A DNA stretch of 8,932 nt from an uncultured Planctomycetaceae bacterium (GTDB lineage: Bacteria; Planctomycetota; Planctomycetia; Pirellulales; UBA1268), in NCBI GenBank assembly GCA_937900985.1, contig CALCGM010000621.1, forward strand, positions 1 to 8,932. Direction: 5' to 3'. The notes below the pieces were generated by a model, which saw nothing but the letters and a program-made list of their open reading frames with translations, searched no databases and was not told where the DNA came from. This document shows, in pieces, positions 5,401 through 8,932 of this stretch (position 1 is the stretch's first letter; each line of letters begins with the position of its first letter). The translations under genes were made by a program, and so were the position numbers.

Positions 5401-7020
5401 TCAGCGAACGCTGCCTTCGATGCGGTGCTTCTTGAGGTCTTCTTTTTCCAGGTTTGTCACCAGGGCCTCGGTCGTGAGCATCAGGCCGGAGATGCTCGCA
5501 GCGTTGGTCAACGCCACTCGCACCACCTTGACCGGATCGATGATCCCTGCCTTCAGCATGTCGACATACGTGCCGCTGTTGGCGTCGTAGCCGACCGTGA
5601 GATCCTTCTGGGCCACTTCGTCGGCGACAACCGAGCCGTCGATGCCGGCATTGCCAGCAATCTGACGAATCGGAGCTTCCAGAGCACGCAGGATGATCTG
5701 CACGCCGGTCCGCTCGTCGCCCTTGGCCTGGGAGGCCGCCTTCTCAACCGCCTCACGGCAGCGGACCAGGGCCACACCGCCACCGGGCACGATGCCTTCC
5801 TCAACCGCAGCACGGGTGGCGTGCAGGGCATCCTCCACGCGAGCCTTCTTCTGCTTCATCTCGGCCTCGGTGCCAGCACCGACGGAGACGATCGCCACGC
5901 CGCCGGTCAGCTTGGCGAGCCGCTCCTGAAGCTTCTCGCGGTCATACTCGCTCTCGGTGCCTTCGATCTGCGTGCGGATCTGCTGCACCCGCGCCTTCAC
6001 TTCGGCCTGATCACCACCGCCTTCAACGATCGTGGTCTCGTTCTTGTCGACCGTGACCGTCTTGGCTGTGCCGAGCTGCGAGAGCTCGACGTTTTCGAGC
6101 TTGATGCCGAGGTCTTCGCTCAGCAGCGTGCCACCGGTGAGGGTGGCGATGTCGCCGAGCATCGCCTTGCGGCGGTCGCCGAAGCCGGGTGCCTTGGCCA
6201 CGCACACGTTCAGCACGCCGCGGAGCTTGTTGACCACCAGAGCGGTGAGGGCATCGCCATCGACATCCTCGGCGATGATCAGCAGCGGCTTGCCAGTCTG
6301 GGCAACCTTCTCAAGCACGGGAACAAGATCGCGAAGGTTCGAGATCTTCTTCTCGTGGATCAGGATCAGGGCGTCGCTAAACTCGCAGTCCATCTCCGCC
6401 GGACGATTGATGAAGTAGGGCGACACATAGCCCTTGTCGAACTGCATGCCATCGACAAACCGCACTGTGGTATCGGTCGTCTTGCCTTCCTCGACGGTGA
6501 TCACGCCGTCTTTGCCAACCTTCTGCAGGGCCTCGGCGAGCAGGTCGCCAACGCCACGGTCGTTGTTGGCACTGATGGCACCGACCTGAGCGACTTCTTC
6601 AGGGCGATCCACCTTCTTGGCAATCTCGTGAAGCCGCTCAACGGCAGCCGCCACACCCTTCTCAATGCCCCGACGAACCGCCATCGGGTTGCTGCCGGCG
6701 GCGACCATCTTGGTGCCCTCGCGGAAGATCTCCCGGGCGAGCACGGTGGCGGTCGTGGTGCCATCGCCAGCGAGGTCTGACGTCTTGCTGGCCACTTCGT
6801 TCACGAGCTTCGCGCCCATGTTTTCGAAGCGATCCTCAAGATCAACCTCCTTGCTGACTGTCACACCGTCCTTTGTCACTGTCGGACCGCCGAACGACTT
6901 GTCGATGATCACGTTGTGGCCAGCAGGCCCCATCGTCACCGCCACGGCATCGGCGAGCTTTTCCACGCCCTTGAGCAGTTTGCCACGGGCGATGTCTTCA
7001 AAGAGCAGTTGCTTGGGCAC
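5401..7020 (-). CDS. groEL: GroEL chaperonin, paralogue without Gly/Met tail
   Basis: A complete 539-residue Hsp60. It forms double rings that fold proteins in an ATP-driven cycle with GroES. The start is a GTG with GAGGAG eight bases before it. Nucleotide-site residues are present: Asp51 in DGVTV, DGTTT at 86-90, and Asp397 in RVEDALHATRAAVEEG (equivalent to E. coli Asp398). The apical groove GYVSPYFIN (197-205) keeps the aromatic residues at E. coli positions 199, 203 and 204. Two things are odd. The normally near-invariant GPKGRNV reads GPAGHNV (31-37), losing both basic residues. The protein ends in KEDLKKHRIEGSVR, with no Gly-Gly-Met repeat tail. It lies 83 bases after groES, so groES is probably co-transcribed with it. 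It is a second chaperonin, perhaps with a distinct client range (inference). Confidence 0.97.
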   Translation of the reverse strand: MPKQLLFEDIARGKLLKGVEKLADAVAVTMGPAGHNVIIDKSFGGPTVTKDGVTVSKEVDLEDRFENMGAKLVNEVASKTSDLAGDGTTTATVLAREIFREGTKMVAAGSNPMAVRRGIEKGVAAAVERLHEIAKKVDRPEEVAQVGAISANNDRGVGDLLAEALQKVGKDGVITVEEGKTTDTTVRFVDGMQFDKGYVSPYFINRPAEMDCEFSDALILIHEKKISNLRDLVPVLEKVAQTGKPLLIIAEDVDGDALTALVVNKLRGVLNVCVAKAPGFGDRRKAMLGDIATLTGGTLLSEDLGIKLENVELSQLGTAKTVTVDKNETTIVEGGGDQAEVKARVQQIRTQIEGTESEYDREKLQERLAKLTGGVAIVSVGAGTEAEMKQKKARVEDALHATRAAVEEGIVPGGGVALVRCREAVEKAASQAKGDERTGVQIILRALEAPIRQIAGNAGIDGSVVADEVAQKDLTVGYDANSGTYVDMLKAGIIDPVKVVRVALTNAASISGLMLTTEALVTNLEKEDLKKHRIEGSVR

Positions 7021-7040
7021 GTGTTCGTCTCCTCGTGTCA

Positions 7041-7056
7041 GGCCGTCCGTTCGGCC
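7041..7056 (-). other. Small GC hairpin between groES and the tail-less groEL
   Basis: GGCCG (7041-7045) and CGGCC (7052-7056) pair around a six-base loop, 21 bases before the groEL GTG and just upstream of its GAGGAG ribosome site. Five GC pairs could slow the ribosome or mark RNA processing, but a stem this short arises easily by chance at this base composition. Confidence 0.3.
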
Positions 7057-7060
7057 CTAT

Positions 7061-7092
7061 TGGTGTGTTGGAGTGCTGGATGGTGTGTTGGA
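7061..7092 (-). repeat. Two direct 12-bp repeats, 20-bp period, in the groES-groEL gap
   Basis: On the plus strand TGGTGTGTTGGA occurs at 7061-7072 and again at 7081-7092, identical over 12 bases and exactly 20 bases apart (start to start). On the transcribed strand this reads TCCAACACACCA twice. The pair lies between the groES stop and the groEL start, 41-72 bases before that start. The intervening bases include AGCACTC (7077-7071, minus), which equals one half of a CIRCE heat-shock operator without its partner. A tandem site for a regulator is possible; a local duplication is the plain alternative. Confidence 0.5.
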
Positions 7093-7103
7093 AAAGCAGT
7101 CGG

Positions 7104-7403
7104 TCAGTTCATGACCTTCGCCAGGATGTCGCCCTCGCGAAGAATCTTGACCTCGTGGCCGTCGATCTCGATGTCGCTGCCTGAGTACTTGCCGTAGATC
7201 ACTTCGTCGCCGATAGCGAGCATCATCTCCGCCCGCTCGCCGTTCTCGAGCATCCGGCCTGGTCCGAGCGCCGTCACGTGGCCACGCTGCGGCTTCTCCT
7301 TGGCGGAGTCGGGCAGCACGATGCCACCAGCGGTCCGCTCTTCGGCCTCAACGGGGGTCACGACAACACGATCATCGAGGGGGCGAATCTTCAGGTTTTT
7401 CAT
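7104..7403 (-). CDS. groES: GroES co-chaperonin
   Basis: A 99-residue Hsp10, normal length. It forms the seven-subunit lid that closes the GroEL chamber. It starts MKNLKIRPLDDRVVV, the typical first strand. The mobile loop that docks onto GroEL is at about 20-34 (EERTAGGIVLPDSA, with the Ile-Val-Leu contact triplet). GDEVIYGKYSG and ILREGDILAKV give the closing strands of the barrel. GGAG nine bases before the ATG fits the start. It is the only groES in the window and lies between two groELs: 102 bases after the Gly/Met-tailed one and 83 bases before the tail-less one. It may therefore serve both rings. The leader carries a degenerate CIRCE-like inverted repeat. Confidence 0.98.
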   Translation of the reverse strand: MKNLKIRPLDDRVVVTPVEAEERTAGGIVLPDSAKEKPQRGHVTALGPGRMLENGERAEMMLAIGDEVIYGKYSGSDIEIDGHEVKILREGDILAKVMN

Positions 7404-7436
7404 GGATCAGGTCTCCGAAAGGGGTTGTTGAGTTTG

Positions 7437-7464
7437 TTTGCACGCTGTCTGCACAACGTGCTGG
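7437..7464 (-). promoter_or_regulatory. Degenerate CIRCE-like inverted repeat before groES
   Basis: On the minus strand CCAGCACGT, a 10-base spacer, and GCGTGCAAA lie 34-61 bases before the groES ATG. The HrcA operator CIRCE is TTAGCACTC-N9-GAGTGCTAA. The right half matches at 7 of 9 positions, the left at 5 of 9, but the spacer is one base too long. The arms GCACG/CGTGC pair perfectly over 5 bp. It may be a decayed or variant HrcA site, or a chance hairpin. No hrcA gene is in the window. Confidence 0.25.
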
Positions 7465-7468
7465 AGAA

Positions 7469-7481
7469 CCGGCGATGCCGG
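7469..7481 (-). other. Short GC hairpin after the Gly/Met-tailed groEL
   Basis: CCGGC and GCCGG pair around a three-base loop, 25 bases after the groEL stop. No U-run follows in the direction of transcription, so it is not a convincing terminator. It could only mildly attenuate readthrough from groEL into groES. Confidence 0.25.
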
Positions 7482-7505
7482 GAAACAGCCAGCTAGCTGC
7501 CGGGC

Positions 7506-8932
<1,427 letters not shown>

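Noticed and set aside
5341..6780. Long plus-strand open frame (479 codons) opposite the tail-less groEL
   Set aside because: It lies wholly antisense to a well-supported groEL. A similar antisense frame lies opposite the other groEL (7605-8243), as expected when homologous GC-rich genes produce the same shadow. It is rich in His/Gly/Asp without a family pattern.
7071..7077. AGCACTC (minus strand) as a CIRCE element before the tail-less groEL
   Set aside because: Only one half-site is present. The sequence nine bases further on does not resemble GAGTGCTAA. A seven-base match alone is not evidence.

Overview
The window is GC-rich (clearly above 60 %) bacterial chromosomal DNA and most likely comes from a planctomycete (Pirellula/Rhodopirellula-type). 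The inference rests on recalled family resemblance: two dissimilar GroELs flanking one GroES, one of them with the diverged intermediate/equatorial sequence I associate with planctomycetes, plus a membrane protein ending in an LLRRDVDGTELDEV-type tail. No search was run.

Layout. Positions 1-384 (+) hold the 3' end of a PI-PLC/glycerophosphodiesterase-like gene. Immediately after its stop, on the minus strand (385-565), lies a short open stretch that reads as the central part of a TacT-like GNAT acetyltransferase with both ends missing, probably a relic. A multi-pass membrane protein of unknown function follows on the minus strand (594-1754). A 247-base divergent region separates it from a secreted alpha/beta-hydrolase (2002-2904, +), and carries a perfect 8-bp inverted repeat and a candidate promoter.

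From 2901 to the right edge every gene is on the minus strand and forms a protein-folding cluster. In transcription order it is groEL (5' end off the window, Gly/Met tail), groES, a second full-length groEL without Gly/Met tail, a hairpin with a U-rich flank, dnaJ, grpE (ATGA overlap with dnaJ), an FmdB-type zinc-ribbon protein and a YacG-type zinc protein. The YacG gene and the hydrolase converge and share stop-codon bases.

How they work together. The two GroELs and one GroES supply chaperonin chambers. DnaJ and GrpE are the J-domain co-chaperone and nucleotide exchange factor for a DnaK that is not encoded here. The hairpin at 5296-5337 may divide the cluster into a groE part and a dnaJ-grpE-fmdB-yacG part. 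The points most worth a second look are the division of features between the two GroELs, the GNAT relic, and several small repeats in the gaps between chaperone genes. I saw no CRISPR array, tRNA, rRNA, insertion sequence or obvious defence system. No gap without a gene exceeds 300 bases.
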